Assembly: GCF_030063305.1 (NCBI RefSeq)
Contig: NZ_JASISV010000001.1
Location: 310,001 to 374,000, forward strand
DNA from: Salinibacterium sp. G-O1
GTDB lineage: Bacteria > Actinomycetota > Actinomycetes > Actinomycetales > Microbacteriaceae
Reading direction: 5' to 3'
Length of the DNA: 64,000 nt
Shown: piece by piece, positions 43,232 to 51,604 of the stretch
How the letters are laid out: every line of letters starts with the position of its first letter
How positions within the stretch are numbered: the stretch's first letter is position 1
Notes under the pieces: model-generated
What the model saw: only the letters and a program-made list of their open reading frames with translations
Databases searched by the model: none
What the model was told of the DNA's origin: nothing
Position numbers and translations under genes: made by a program

Positions 43232-44217
43232 TGTGAACCCTCCCTGGCGCGGATGCGGGGGTCGAGGAAGATGTATGCGAGGTCGGCGAGGAGGGCGATC
43301 GTCGCGATCGTCACCGCGACCAGCAGCGTGAGTGCCTGGACGACGGCGATGTCTTTGAACAGCACGGAGCCCTGCAGCAGGGTGCCAAGACCCGGCAGGG
43401 CGAAGGTGGTCTCGGCCAACACGGTGCCGCCGACGAGGAACGTCAGCACGAGGCTGGCACCGGTGACGATCGGGATGGCGGCGTTGCGCAGGGCGATCAG
43501 GTGCACCTGGCGGTCGGGGAGGCCCCGGGCGCGACCGAACGTCACATAGTCCGATTCGAGTTCACGCAGCATCGCGGTGCGGGTCAGCTTCAGGATGATC
43601 GCGCCGAGGCCCAGCGCCAGGGTGATGGCGGGCAGTACGAGGTGCCAGAGGGTGTCGAGTCCACCGTCGCCGGCCCCATAGACGGGGAAAATCGGCACGT
43701 AGAACGCAAACACGTAGAGAAGGAGAAGGCCGACGGCGAAGGTCGGCGCGCTGAGGCCGACAATGCCGAAGCCTGTCGCGAAGCGGTCGATCCAGCTTCC
43801 CGAGCGCACCGCACTCATGACGCCGAGGGGGATGGCGACGACGAGGGCGATCAGGAAGGAGAGGCCGCTGAGCGCGGCGGTGATGCCGAGGCGGGCTCCG
43901 ATCACGTTGGCGACCGAATCCTGAAGACGGATGGACTGGCCGAAGTCGCCGGTGAGGGTGTTGCCGAGCCAGATCAGGTACTGCATGTAGAGCGGCTGAT
44001 CGAGGTGGTACTGCGCGCGGATCGCGGCGACGGCATCCGGTGATGACGGCCGGTTGCCGAGGAGGTTCTTGACGATGTCGCCGGGAGCGAGGTGCAGCAT
44101 CGAGAACACGATGATGGAGAGCACCAGGAGGATGCCGATGGTGCCGAGCACGCGCACCACAAGCATGCGGCCCAGGGGCCGAGCTCGTGATGCGCGTGCA
44201 ATCGGGGAAGTGGTCAC
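43228..44217 (-). CDS. ABC transporter permease, DppB-like
   Basis: A 329-residue permease. The N-terminal helix, the conserved HLAPGDIVKNLLGNRPS, LDQPLYMQYLIWLGNTLTGD and the EAA-type loop YVTFGRARGLPDRQVHLIAL identify DppB/OppB. The gene starts 3 bp after the solute-binding protein stop and overlaps dppC by 4 bp. Confidence 0.93.
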   Translation of the reverse strand: MTTSPIARASRARPLGRMLVVRVLGTIGILLVLSIIVFSMLHLAPGDIVKNLLGNRPSSPDAVAAIRAQYHLDQPLYMQYLIWLGNTLTGDFGQSIRLQDSVANVIGARLGITAALSGLSFLIALVVAIPLGVMSAVRSGSWIDRFATGFGIVGLSAPTFAVGLLLLYVFAFYVPIFPVYGAGDGGLDTLWHLVLPAITLALGLGAIILKLTRTAMLRELESDYVTFGRARGLPDRQVHLIALRNAAIPIVTGASLVLTFLVGGTVLAETTFALPGLGTLLQGSVLFKDIAVVQALTLLVAVTIATIALLADLAYIFLDPRIRAREGSQ

Positions 44218-44220
44218 TGG

Positions 44221-45816
44221 TTATCCAGCGGCGTGCAACATCGTGGGCCATGACGAGATGAACGCGAACGAGCTGTAGTTGCTCATGTCGATGTTCTTCG
44301 AGAACGCCGTTGCCGACTGACCCCACCAGAGCGGAACGTTGATGACCTCTTCCGCCTGCAGGGTCTCGGCCTCGATGAGGAGGTCGATGCGGGCCGACTG
44401 GTCGGTCTCGGCGCCAACACGCGCGAGCAGCGAACGCACCTCGGTGTTGTCGTAGTTGGAGATGTTGTCCTCGCCGAGCATGTACGACGACACCTCCGAC
44501 GGGTCGCCGAGGGTAGAGAAGTACCACATGAGACCAACGCCGTAGCTGCTGTCGGGTTCGAGGCTCGCAAGCCATTCCTCGATCGGAACTTCGCGCACGT
44601 TCAGCGTGATGCCGATCTTGGAGAGGTTCTCGGCGAGCGACTGCGCGGCCGTGCCGAGCTGGGGTCCGGTCGAGGGGAACAGGATGTCTGTCTCGAAACC
44701 GTCAGGGTGGCCGGAAGCTGCGAGGGCGGCTGCGGCGGCATCCAAATCGAAGTCGTACTGCGGGATCGTCGCGAGCAGGTCACGCGCATCGTCCGCGCTG
44801 TACACGCTGCCGAGTGATTCGGGGGTGGCGATTGCGGTGGCGACTTCACCGTGCCCGCGCAGCAGTTTGTCGACGATCGTGGTGCGGTCAACGCTGTGGG
44901 CGAATGCTTCGCGCACCTTCGGGTCATCGAACGGGGCGAGGGCGGTGTTGAAGTACATGCCAACGTACGAGAGGTCGTTGACGTAGTCGACCCGCATGCT
45001 GGGCAGGCCTTCCCACTGGCTGGACTGCGCGAGCGGAACGTTGAACGCGACATCGATGTCTCCGGACTGGGCCGCGAGGAGGCGCGTTCCCTCGTCCGGG
45101 ATGAACTTCACGTTGATGTTCTTCACTTCCGGAAGGTCGCCCCACCAGGTGTCGACGCGTTCGAAGTTCACGTGCGAGTCGGGCACGAACTCGGTGACCT
45201 TGTAGGGGCCGGAGCCGAGGAGCAGTGCGCTGCTGGTTCCGACGTCGCCGTCGTGCTCTTCCCAGAACTTCTGCGACGTGATGAAGGCGGCACCACCGGT
45301 GCTCATGTTCGCGGCGAACGCGGAGTCGGGCGCGGTGAGGGTGATGGTCACTTCGCTGTCGCCGGTCTTCTCGACCGTGTCGACACCGCCGAGGTAGTAG
45401 GAAAGGCCGGGTGAGCTGGTCTCGTCCCGCGCCTGCTCGATGCTGAACACGACGTCGTCGGCGGTCACCGGGGTGCCGTCCTGAAACATTGCGTCGTCCC
45501 GAAGTTCGTAGACGTAGGTGACGTCATCCGGCTGGTCCCACGACTCGGCGAGACCGGGCTGAATCGCGCCGTCGGCGTCGATCGAGACGAGGCCCTCCTG
45601 GGTGATGGAGGCGATGTAGTAGTTCAGGATGCCGCTCTCGGCGCCCACATACAGGCTCGAGAGAGATCCGGGCAGGGCAACCGTGATCGTCTCGATGTTG
45701 CCGTCGGCGGTGGAGGTGCCCGGCGTGGCGCAGCCAGCGAGCAGCAGGGCGGACGCTGCAACGGCGACCGTGGAGGCCCGAGCCCCCTTGGTCAGGGTGG
45801 AGTTGGTAGATCTCAT
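44221..45816 (-). CDS. Peptide-binding lipoprotein of the ABC importer (family 5 SBP)
   Basis: A 531-residue cluster C (family 5) solute-binding protein. MRSTNSTLTKGARAST starts a lipoprotein signal peptide with lipobox LLAGC (C29). The family hallmarks LAESWDQPDDVTYVYELRDD, FQDGTPVTADDVVFSIE, GSGPYKVTEF and VREAFAHSVDRTTIVDKLL are clear. It captures peptides or similar ligands outside the membrane. The internal ATG at 45816 is chosen because an export signal begins there and AAAGG lies upstream, although the frame continues upstream into the LysR gene. Confidence 0.9.
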   Translation of the reverse strand: MRSTNSTLTKGARASTVAVAASALLLAGCATPGTSTADGNIETITVALPGSLSSLYVGAESGILNYYIASITQEGLVSIDADGAIQPGLAESWDQPDDVTYVYELRDDAMFQDGTPVTADDVVFSIEQARDETSSPGLSYYLGGVDTVEKTGDSEVTITLTAPDSAFAANMSTGGAAFITSQKFWEEHDGDVGTSSALLLGSGPYKVTEFVPDSHVNFERVDTWWGDLPEVKNINVKFIPDEGTRLLAAQSGDIDVAFNVPLAQSSQWEGLPSMRVDYVNDLSYVGMYFNTALAPFDDPKVREAFAHSVDRTTIVDKLLRGHGEVATAIATPESLGSVYSADDARDLLATIPQYDFDLDAAAAALAASGHPDGFETDILFPSTGPQLGTAAQSLAENLSKIGITLNVREVPIEEWLASLEPDSSYGVGLMWYFSTLGDPSEVSSYMLGEDNISNYDNTEVRSLLARVGAETDQSARIDLLIEAETLQAEEVINVPLWWGQSATAFSKNIDMSNYSSFAFISSWPTMLHAAG

Positions 45817-46893
45817 GCGCAGTTCGTGCCTTTCGGTGAGGGTCACAGGATGAGTGAAGGGAGGAGACGAGAATCGCGCGCGTTGCAGATGCGAGTGCTG
45901 TGACAGGGCCGCGCGGTCACTGCTGGTTTTCCGGGCCACCTCCCGCATGGCGAGCAGTCGTAGGGCCACCGCGATGCTGGGGGTGTCCGACGAGTCGTCA
46001 CGGGTTGTCGCATAGATGCGTCGACGAAGTTTGGGTTGCAGCTCGAGCGCAACGACGCCCTCGGGCAGGGCAATGGTGGCGAGGGCGAGCTCCGACAGGA
46101 ACGTCACACCGATCCCGGACGCCACGAGAGCCAGGGCCGCATCCGTTTTGGTGACGTTGTGCCGCAGGGTCGGCTTCTCGGCGAGAGCGGTGGCGGCGGT
46201 GACGAGCTGCTCGGTGCAGGTGGCTGGGCCGCCGACCCAGATGAAAGGGAGCAGTGCGGCGATGCTGGCGGCGGGGCCGAGGGCGTCGGCTGCGACGCGG
46301 GGGACGATCGCGAGCACGTTCTCTGAGAGGAGGAAGCGCGAACGCAAACCGTCGGCGCTGGTGTGTGAACTCGAGGCGATCGTGTGGTCGCTCGTGTAGC
46401 GGTAGTCGAGGGCGATATCGGCGCGACCGTCGGCGACGGCGGCGAGGGCCGCATCCGGTTCTGCTTCGCCGAATTCGACGTGGATGCCGGGAAACTCGCG
46501 ATCCAGTCGCGACAGGAGCGGCACGATGATGCTGGCGACTGCGGCGGGGAAGGCGGCGAGGCGCACGGCGCCGCGGTCGAGTCCGAGGTGGGCGGTGAGG
46601 TCGCTGGCGGCCGCCGTGATGACTGCGTCGATGCGCGGCGCGTGGCGAGCGAGCAGGGCGCCCGCCTCGGTGAGTTCCATGCCGCGTGAGGTGCGGGCCA
46701 CGAGCGCGATATTCAGCCGAGCTTCGCTGCGCTTGAGGTGTTGGGTGATCGCGGGCTGGCTGAACCCGAGCTGGCGGGCGGCCGCCGAAACGCTTCCGGT
46801 TCTGTCGATCGCGACGAGGATGCGCAGCATGTGCAGGTCAAGGGCGCGCGTGAGTTCAGCAATGTTCGCGGATTCTTCAGGTGCGGCCTGCAT
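44221..46893 (-). CDS. LysR-type regulator whose reading frame continues into the SBP
   Basis: From the ATG at 46893 an 890-codon frame encodes a LysR regulator (winged HTH at about 15-75, RTGSVSAAARQLGFSQPAIT; effector domain to about 320, ending near IYATTRDDSSDTPSIAVALR). It then passes without a stop through about 35 linker codons into the peptide-binding lipoprotein. A LysR protein normally ends near residue 300-330. Either the stop codon was lost by mutation or sequencing error, or both proteins arise from one frame by internal initiation at 45816. A functional chimera is unlikely, because the lipoprotein signal would be internal. The regulator probably controls this importer and binds the inverted repeat at 46903-46927. 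Confidence 0.7.
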   Translation of the reverse strand: MQAAPEESANIAELTRALDLHMLRILVAIDRTGSVSAAARQLGFSQPAITQHLKRSEARLNIALVARTSRGMELTEAGALLARHAPRIDAVITAAASDLTAHLGLDRGAVRLAAFPAAVASIIVPLLSRLDREFPGIHVEFGEAEPDAALAAVADGRADIALDYRYTSDHTIASSSHTSADGLRSRFLLSENVLAIVPRVAADALGPAASIAALLPFIWVGGPATCTEQLVTAATALAEKPTLRHNVTKTDAALALVASGIGVTFLSELALATIALPEGVVALELQPKLRRRIYATTRDDSSDTPSIAVALRLLAMREVARKTSSDRAALSQHSHLQRARFSSPPFTHPVTLTERHELRMRSTNSTLTKGARASTVAVAASALLLAGCATPGTSTADGNIETITVALPGSLSSLYVGAESGILNYYIASITQEGLVSIDADGAIQPGLAESWDQPDDVTYVYELRDDAMFQDGTPVTADDVVFSIEQARDETSSPGLSYYLGGVDTVEKTGDSEVTITLTAPDSAFAANMSTGGAAFITSQKFWEEHDGDVGTSSALLLGSGPYKVTEFVPDSHVNFERVDTWWGDLPEVKNINVKFIPDEGTRLLAAQSGDIDVAFNVPLAQSSQWEGLPSMRVDYVNDLSYVGMYFNTALAPFDDPKVREAFAHSVDRTTIVDKLLRGHGEVATAIATPESLGSVYSADDARDLLATIPQYDFDLDAAAAALAASGHPDGFETDILFPSTGPQLGTAAQSLAENLSKIGITLNVREVPIEEWLASLEPDSSYGVGLMWYFSTLGDPSEVSSYMLGEDNISNYDNTEVRSLLARVGAETDQSARIDLLIEAETLQAEEVINVPLWWGQSATAFSKNIDMSNYSSFAFISSWPTMLHAAG

Positions 46894-46902
46894 AACGACA
46901 CC

Positions 46903-46927
46903 TTATGGCTAAACCGCCCCGCCATAA
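46903..46927. promoter_or_regulatory. Inverted repeat, candidate LysR operator
   Basis: TTATGGC (46903-46909) and GCCATAA (46921-46927) are perfect inverted arms with an 11-nt spacer. They start 9 bp upstream of the LysR start codon and lie between the divergent LysR and hydrolase genes. The dyad with 11-nt spacing fits the T-N11-A logic of LysR-type sites. Confidence 0.6.
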
Positions 46928-47010
46928 CGTTACAAACTTATTAACTTGGTCCGGGTGGCGGTAGCGGGAGTATGTGAGGAGCTCGTCAAGGCCTGCCATC
47001 GACAGCCGTC

Positions 47011-47802
47011 ATGCTGCAGGCTGGGCAGATGAAACAAGCCGCTCACCGTGCTTCGCGCAGGCGCCGGGAGCAACACCGGGTCTTCCGAATGGCGGGTCCG
47101 GCCTCGCAAACGGGTGATCGGCCGACGTACCTGCTTCTGCACGGCATTGGCCTCTCGCACCGTTCGTTCACGCCTCTCGCGAAAGCACTGTCAGCATCGG
47201 GCGACACGATCGCCCCCGACCTTCCGGGTTATGGCGCGACCCCCACCCCCGACCGGCCCATCTCGGTGGAGCAGTATGCGGCGAGCATCGCGAGCGTAGT
47301 CGAGCGCACCGCCGGTGGGCCGGTCGTGGTCGTGGGGCACTCCATGGGCGCACAGTTCGCGCTGGAGCTTGCAATCACCCGCCCGGACCTGGTTGAGTCC
47401 GTCGTGCTGGCGGGGCCGGTTGTCGACCCCCGCTGGGACAACGTGGCGATCCAGGGGGCGCTTCTGGCCGCTGACGCGCTGACTGAGCCGATGGCGACGA
47501 AGCTGATGGCCGCGCACGGCTATGTACGCACCGGACTCCCCTGGTTCCTGACGGAGACGAGGGAGATGCTGGAGTACGACACCCACGAGCGCATCGGGCT
47601 GCTGCGGAAGCCGCTGCTGGTGATTCGTGGCGAGTACGACACGATCGCCAATGAGGGGTGGACCGAGTGGCTGGCTTCCCAGGTCGCCGGGGGAGCATCC
47701 CGCACCTTCAAGGGGCACAGCCACAACGTCATCCACTCCGGTCCGGCCGAGGTCGCCGAGGCCATCGTGCACTTCAGCTCCCGGTCGGAACGGCAGCTAT
47801 GA
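47011..47802 (+). CDS. Alpha/beta hydrolase
   Basis: A 263-residue hydrolase: HGIGLSHRSFTPLAKAL (oxyanion region), nucleophile elbow GHSMGAQ, an acid residue in RGEYDTIA and a late histidine in GHSHNVIHSG. Translation may start at 47029, which removes six residues. It is divergent from the LysR gene and overlaps the next gene by 4 bp. The substrate is unknown. Confidence 0.85.
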   Translation: MLQAGQMKQAAHRASRRRREQHRVFRMAGPASQTGDRPTYLLLHGIGLSHRSFTPLAKALSASGDTIAPDLPGYGATPTPDRPISVEQYAASIASVVERTAGGPVVVVGHSMGAQFALELAITRPDLVESVVLAGPVVDPRWDNVAIQGALLAADALTEPMATKLMAAHGYVRTGLPWFLTETREMLEYDTHERIGLLRKPLLVIRGEYDTIANEGWTEWLASQVAGGASRTFKGHSHNVIHSGPAEVAEAIVHFSSRSERQL

Positions 47803-48458
47803 AGGCGCTCCGCAACGGCTGGTGGTGGATGCTCGACTACGGGTACGCCGGATACTGGCAGTTTCGCGCGGCCGTCGACCGCCGACGCCCCGAGGCCTAC
47901 CGGTCTGGCGCAGGGCGCCCCATCGTCGTTATCCCGGGAATCTGGGAGACGTGGCAGTTCATGCGGCCCCTGGTGGAGAAGATGCACGACGCCGGGCATC
48001 CCGTCTATGTGCTCGCAGCCCTCGGCCGCAACTCTCGCCCCATTGTGGAGTCGGCGGCAGCGGTGGTCGATGTGATCCGTCACTACGACCTCAGGGATGT
48101 GCTGCTGGTCACCCACAGCAAAGGCGGCCTGATCGGAAAGTATGCGATGGCCACGCTGGATATCGACCAGCGGATCGCGTCGATGGTGGCCGTGAGTGCG
48201 CCCTTCGCCGGCTCCCGGTATGCGCCCTATCTGCCGCTTCAGAGCCTTCGAGCGTTTTCACCGCTGGATGCCACGACCGTCCTGCTCGGCGAGAACCTGT
48301 CGGTGAACTCACGCATCACATCCATCTATGGGCAGTTCGATCCCCACATCCCCGAGGGCAGCGAACTGGCGGGGGCCCGCAATATTGGCCTCCCCACAGG
48401 AGGGCATTTCCGCATCCTCAGCCGCCCCGAAATCGCCGACGCGGTGCTGCAGATGTGA
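47799..48458 (+). CDS. Lipase/esterase-like alpha/beta hydrolase
   Basis: A 219-residue protein with IPGIWETWQFMRPL (oxyanion region), the nucleophile motif THSKGG and a late histidine in TGGHFRIL. The G-x-S-x-G elbow is altered to HSKGG with preceding Thr, as in some triacylglycerol lipase-like proteins. The ATG overlaps the previous hydrolase stop (ATGA), so the two hydrolases are probably co-expressed. Confidence 0.8.
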   Translation: MKALRNGWWWMLDYGYAGYWQFRAAVDRRRPEAYRSGAGRPIVVIPGIWETWQFMRPLVEKMHDAGHPVYVLAALGRNSRPIVESAAAVVDVIRHYDLRDVLLVTHSKGGLIGKYAMATLDIDQRIASMVAVSAPFAGSRYAPYLPLQSLRAFSPLDATTVLLGENLSVNSRITSIYGQFDPHIPEGSELAGARNIGLPTGGHFRILSRPEIADAVLQM

Positions 48459-48473
48459 CTGTTGCAAAGTCGT

Positions 48474-48908
48474 CTAGTCGATGGGCTCCGCCCATTCGGA
48501 CCGCCAGTCGGGGGCCTCGGACTTTGGCGTGTAATAGCGCGTGTCGCGAATGATCGACCCGTCCGCACCGAACTCCAGGATGACCACCACGTGCCACACG
48601 TCTCCGGCGTAGTCATTCACCCCCTCGACGACCCAGACTTGCCCCGAGCCTACGACTCGGCGGAGGGTGATCGAGGGGGGAACGGGAAAAGCCTCCTGCA
48701 TCGCCCGCATGGCCTCACGTCCACGTATGCGCTCCCCCGACTGCGGCATCTCCATCACGTAACCGTCGTCACGAAGCCGATACTCAGCGTCAGGGGAGAG
48801 CCCCTCCCCGGTGAGGCCGAACAAACGCTCGAGGCCTTCGCGCATCGTCACCGGATCGTTGTCCGTGATTGCCCGCAGGAATAGTTCGCGCACCTCAAGG
48901 TCGCTCAT
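48474..48908 (-). CDS. SnoaL-like / NTF2-fold protein
   Basis: A 144-residue protein with the helix-strand order of the NTF2 fold: VRELFLRAITDNDPVTMREG, then the GREAMRAMQEAFP helix and strands ending VVVILEFGADGSIIRDTRYY. Such proteins are small enzymes or binding proteins; the ligand is unknown. It converges on the hydrolase pair with a 15-bp gap and diverges from the MFS gene. Confidence 0.75.
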   Translation of the reverse strand: MSDLEVRELFLRAITDNDPVTMREGLERLFGLTGEGLSPDAEYRLRDDGYVMEMPQSGERIRGREAMRAMQEAFPVPPSITLRRVVGSGQVWVVEGVNDYAGDVWHVVVILEFGADGSIIRDTRYYTPKSEAPDWRSEWAEPID

Positions 48909-48970
48909 TTCGTCCTCCCGGCCGACGCTGATACTCGAGTACGAACATTCTGCTCCTACTCCCGACGGAA

Positions 48971-50419
48971 GTGTTCCCCACGCGAATGACGGTCATGGCT
49001 GCGAGAATGGCATGGATGTCTGCCCCAGACGAGACTGCAACTCCGGTCGATGCCCCCGCACCGCCGGTAGGAGGCATGCGCACCTTCCGCCAGATTCTGG
49101 TGAACACCGCCATCGCCAACGTCACCACGAGTTACCTCTGGTTCGCGCTGACCTTCTGGGTGTACCTCGAAACGCGGTCGGTGCTCGCCACCGGCATCGT
49201 CGGCGGTGCGTACATGCTGCTGGTCGCAGCGTTCTCGATGGTGTTCGGCACGATCGTCGACCGGCATCGCAAACATCTCGTGATGCTGTTCGCCGGGTCG
49301 GTAACGCTCGTTGCCTTCGGAATCGCGGGAGTCATCTACCTGCTCTTCCCGGAGTCGACCCTGCTCAACATCGGCGGGCCGATGTTCTGGGCGTTCTCGG
49401 GCATCATCCTGTTCGGCGCGGTCATCGAAAACATGCGCAACATCGCGCTGTCGACCACCGTGACGCTGTTGGTGCCGACCGAGCGGCACGCCAACGCGAA
49501 CGGTCTGGTGGGCACAGTCCAGGGGCTCGCGTTCATGGTCACCAGCGTGTTCAGCGGGTTGTCCATCGGCCTGCTCGGCATGGGGTGGACGCTGGTCATC
49601 GCCCTGGTCATCACCGCAGGGGCGCTCGTGCACTTGCTGACCCTGCGCATCCCCGAAGACAAGCCGGAGCAGCAGGGCACGCGGTCACCGCTTATCGACC
49701 TGCGCGGCAGCATCACGGCGGTGCGAGCGGCGACCGGTCTGTTCGCCCTGATCATCTTCTCGACGTTCAACAACCTGATTGGCGGGGTGTACATAGCCCT
49801 GATGGATCCGTACGGCCTCGAGATGTTCCCCGTCGAGGTGTGGGGCATCGTGCTCGGAATCACGTCGACCGGTTTCATCCTGGGCGGTCTGCTCATCGCC
49901 AGATTCGGCCTCGGTCGCAACCCCATCCGCACCATGCTGCTGCTGGTGATCGTGATGGGAATTCTCGGGGCGCTGTTCACGATTCGCGAGTGGTGGTGGC
50001 TGTACGCGCTGGGCATCTGGATCTACATGATGCTCATCCCCGCCGTCGAGGCGGCGGAGCAGACGGTCATCCAAAAGGTCGTGCCCTTCCGCACCCAGGG
50101 CCGAGTCTTCGGATTTGCTGCGGCGTTCGAGTCTGCTGCAGCACCCATCACGGCGTTCATGATTGCCCCGATCGCGGAGTTCATCATCATCCCGTTCATG
50201 AACTCGCGTGCTGGCCAGCAGAACCTGGGCTGGTTGCTGGGCGAGGGCCAGGCGCGCGGGATCGCCCTGGTATTTCTGGTCGCGGGGCTGCTGATGGTCA
50301 TGGCTGCGATCGCAGCCTTCTTCACCCGCTCGTACCGCACGATTTCGGCTCAGTATTTGGATGACGGCGCCGCGGAAGTCAGCGACCTCGGCACGGTGCC
50401 GGTGACGGCGGGCGACTGA
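48971..50419 (+). CDS. MFS transporter
   Basis: Up to 482 residues with about 12 hydrophobic segments. The motif A-like GTIVDRHRKHLVMLF loop follows TM2. The overall pattern resembles macrolide-type efflux MFS proteins. The start is uncertain: GTG 48971 opens the frame, but ATG codons at 48986, 48995, 49007 and 49016 are equally possible, and the first helix begins near residue 41. The end overlaps the TfoX-like gene by one base. Confidence 0.85.
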   Translation: MFPTRMTVMAARMAWMSAPDETATPVDAPAPPVGGMRTFRQILVNTAIANVTTSYLWFALTFWVYLETRSVLATGIVGGAYMLLVAAFSMVFGTIVDRHRKHLVMLFAGSVTLVAFGIAGVIYLLFPESTLLNIGGPMFWAFSGIILFGAVIENMRNIALSTTVTLLVPTERHANANGLVGTVQGLAFMVTSVFSGLSIGLLGMGWTLVIALVITAGALVHLLTLRIPEDKPEQQGTRSPLIDLRGSITAVRAATGLFALIIFSTFNNLIGGVYIALMDPYGLEMFPVEVWGIVLGITSTGFILGGLLIARFGLGRNPIRTMLLLVIVMGILGALFTIREWWWLYALGIWIYMMLIPAVEAAEQTVIQKVVPFRTQGRVFGFAAAFESAAAPITAFMIAPIAEFIIIPFMNSRAGQQNLGWLLGEGQARGIALVFLVAGLLMVMAAIAAFFTRSYRTISAQYLDDGAAEVSDLGTVPVTAGD

Positions 50420-50784
50420 TGCAGCTTCCGAAGCCAACCGAGAGCGATAAAGAGCTCTTTCGCTCCGTCATCCCTGACGCGCCAACGATCACGATCAAGC
50501 CGATGTTTGGCAATCTCGGGGCCTTCGTCAACGGAAACATGTTCGCGGGGCTCTTCGGCTCGACCATCGGCATCCGCGTGCTGGATGAGGCGACGAGGGC
50601 AGAGCTGCAGGAGATCGACGCCATCGCGCCCTTCGGGCCGAGCGAGCGTCCCATGCGCGAATACGTCGGGTTACCGGCCGCGTGGGCATCCGAGCCGGAA
50701 CTGCTCGCGAGCTGGGTCGCCCGCGCATTCTGGCAGGTCGAGACGCTTCCGGAAAAGAAACCCAAACCGCGCCAACAGAAGTGA
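50419..50784 (+). CDS. TfoX/Sxy N-terminal domain protein
   Basis: A 121-residue protein with the TfoX N-terminal signature IKPMFGNLGAFVNGNMFAGL and a following strand GIRVLDEATRAEL. In Gammaproteobacteria TfoX controls competence, but stand-alone actinobacterial members are of unknown role. The lysine/proline-rich tail ends KKPKPRQQK. The ATG overlaps the MFS stop by one base. Confidence 0.85.
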   Translation: MQLPKPTESDKELFRSVIPDAPTITIKPMFGNLGAFVNGNMFAGLFGSTIGIRVLDEATRAELQEIDAIAPFGPSERPMREYVGLPAAWASEPELLASWVARAFWQVETLPEKKPKPRQQK

Positions 50785-50859
50785 GCAGGCCGCACATTAG
50801 GCTGAATGCGCTGTCACCGTGCCATCGCGCGGGCTCCCACGACGTTAGGTACAAGCTTC

Positions 50860-51258
50860 ATGCAGTTGGATGACGTGAACCCCGCCTCTGGCTCGGAGCC
50901 GAAAGACACCCGGCGGCCCCGCTGGGTGTACGGCGCCGGCGGCGAACCGGATCCGCGTTTCAGTCTCGCCAATGAGCGGACCTTCCTCGCCTGGGTGCGC
51001 ACCTCCCTTGCGCTGATCGCTGCGGGCGTTGCGCTCGAGGCGCTCCAGGTTCCGGCCCACCCCGAACTCAGGCTCAGTGCTGCACTCGTGCTCATCGCGC
51101 TCGGGCTGATTGCGATAGTCCAGGGCGGAATCAGCTGGGCGAGAACCGAGCGCTCCATGCGACTGGGGGTCGCGCTGCCGGGCCTGACGATCGGTGGGCT
51201 CATCATCGGTGGCGTTCTTGTGGTGGGCGTGCTGGTGCTGATCGGATTTCTCTGGTGA
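50860..51258 (+). CDS. DUF202 (YidH-type) membrane protein
   Basis: A 132-residue protein. The polar N-terminus precedes the DUF202 signature RFSLANERTFLAWVRTSLAL and three transmembrane helices. The ATG at 50860 is preferred because the frame upstream lacks conserved character. It overlaps the second DUF202 gene by 4 bp, a common tandem arrangement. The function is unknown. Confidence 0.85.
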   Translation: MQLDDVNPASGSEPKDTRRPRWVYGAGGEPDPRFSLANERTFLAWVRTSLALIAAGVALEALQVPAHPELRLSAALVLIALGLIAIVQGGISWARTERSMRLGVALPGLTIGGLIIGGVLVVGVLVLIGFLW

Positions 51259-51599
51259 GTGACGCCCCGTTCGACATCGGGCTGCAGCCCGAGCGAACGC
51301 TGCTGGCCTGGCGTCGAACGTGTCTCGCCCTGGCGGTCGGCGCCATGCTCGTCATCAAACTGGGCGCCCCGACCTTGGGGATCGTTGCTGGCATCATCGG
51401 CGTGATCTCCCTCGGCCTCGGCGCGGGAGCGTACGTCGTGGCGACGGCGCGGTACCGGATGGTGCACACCGAACTCTCCGCCGGCCGAGTCCTTCCCGGG
51501 CCGGGGCTGCAGGTTGCTCTCATCGCGCTCGGTGTCGCCCTGGGCGGGAGCCTTGCCGCGGCCTGGGTGATCGCGGTTGCCGTTGATCGCATACCCTGA
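51255..51599 (+). CDS. DUF202-like membrane protein, second of a pair
   Basis: A 114-residue protein with the shortened signature GLQPERTLLAWRRTCLALAV and three transmembrane helices. The GTG start overlaps the preceding stop (GTGA). It probably forms a hetero-oligomer with the first DUF202 protein, from the consistent pairing of the two. Confidence 0.85.
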   Translation: MSDAPFDIGLQPERTLLAWRRTCLALAVGAMLVIKLGAPTLGIVAGIIGVISLGLGAGAYVVATARYRMVHTELSAGRVLPGPGLQVALIALGVALGGSLAAAWVIAVAVDRIP

Positions 51600-51604
51600 G
51601 GCCA

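Noticed and set aside
48811-50364. A 517-codon plus-strand frame overlapping the MFS transporter
   Set aside because: It is in a different frame from the hydrophobic MFS sequence and translates to Arg/His/Pro-rich text typical of shadow frames.
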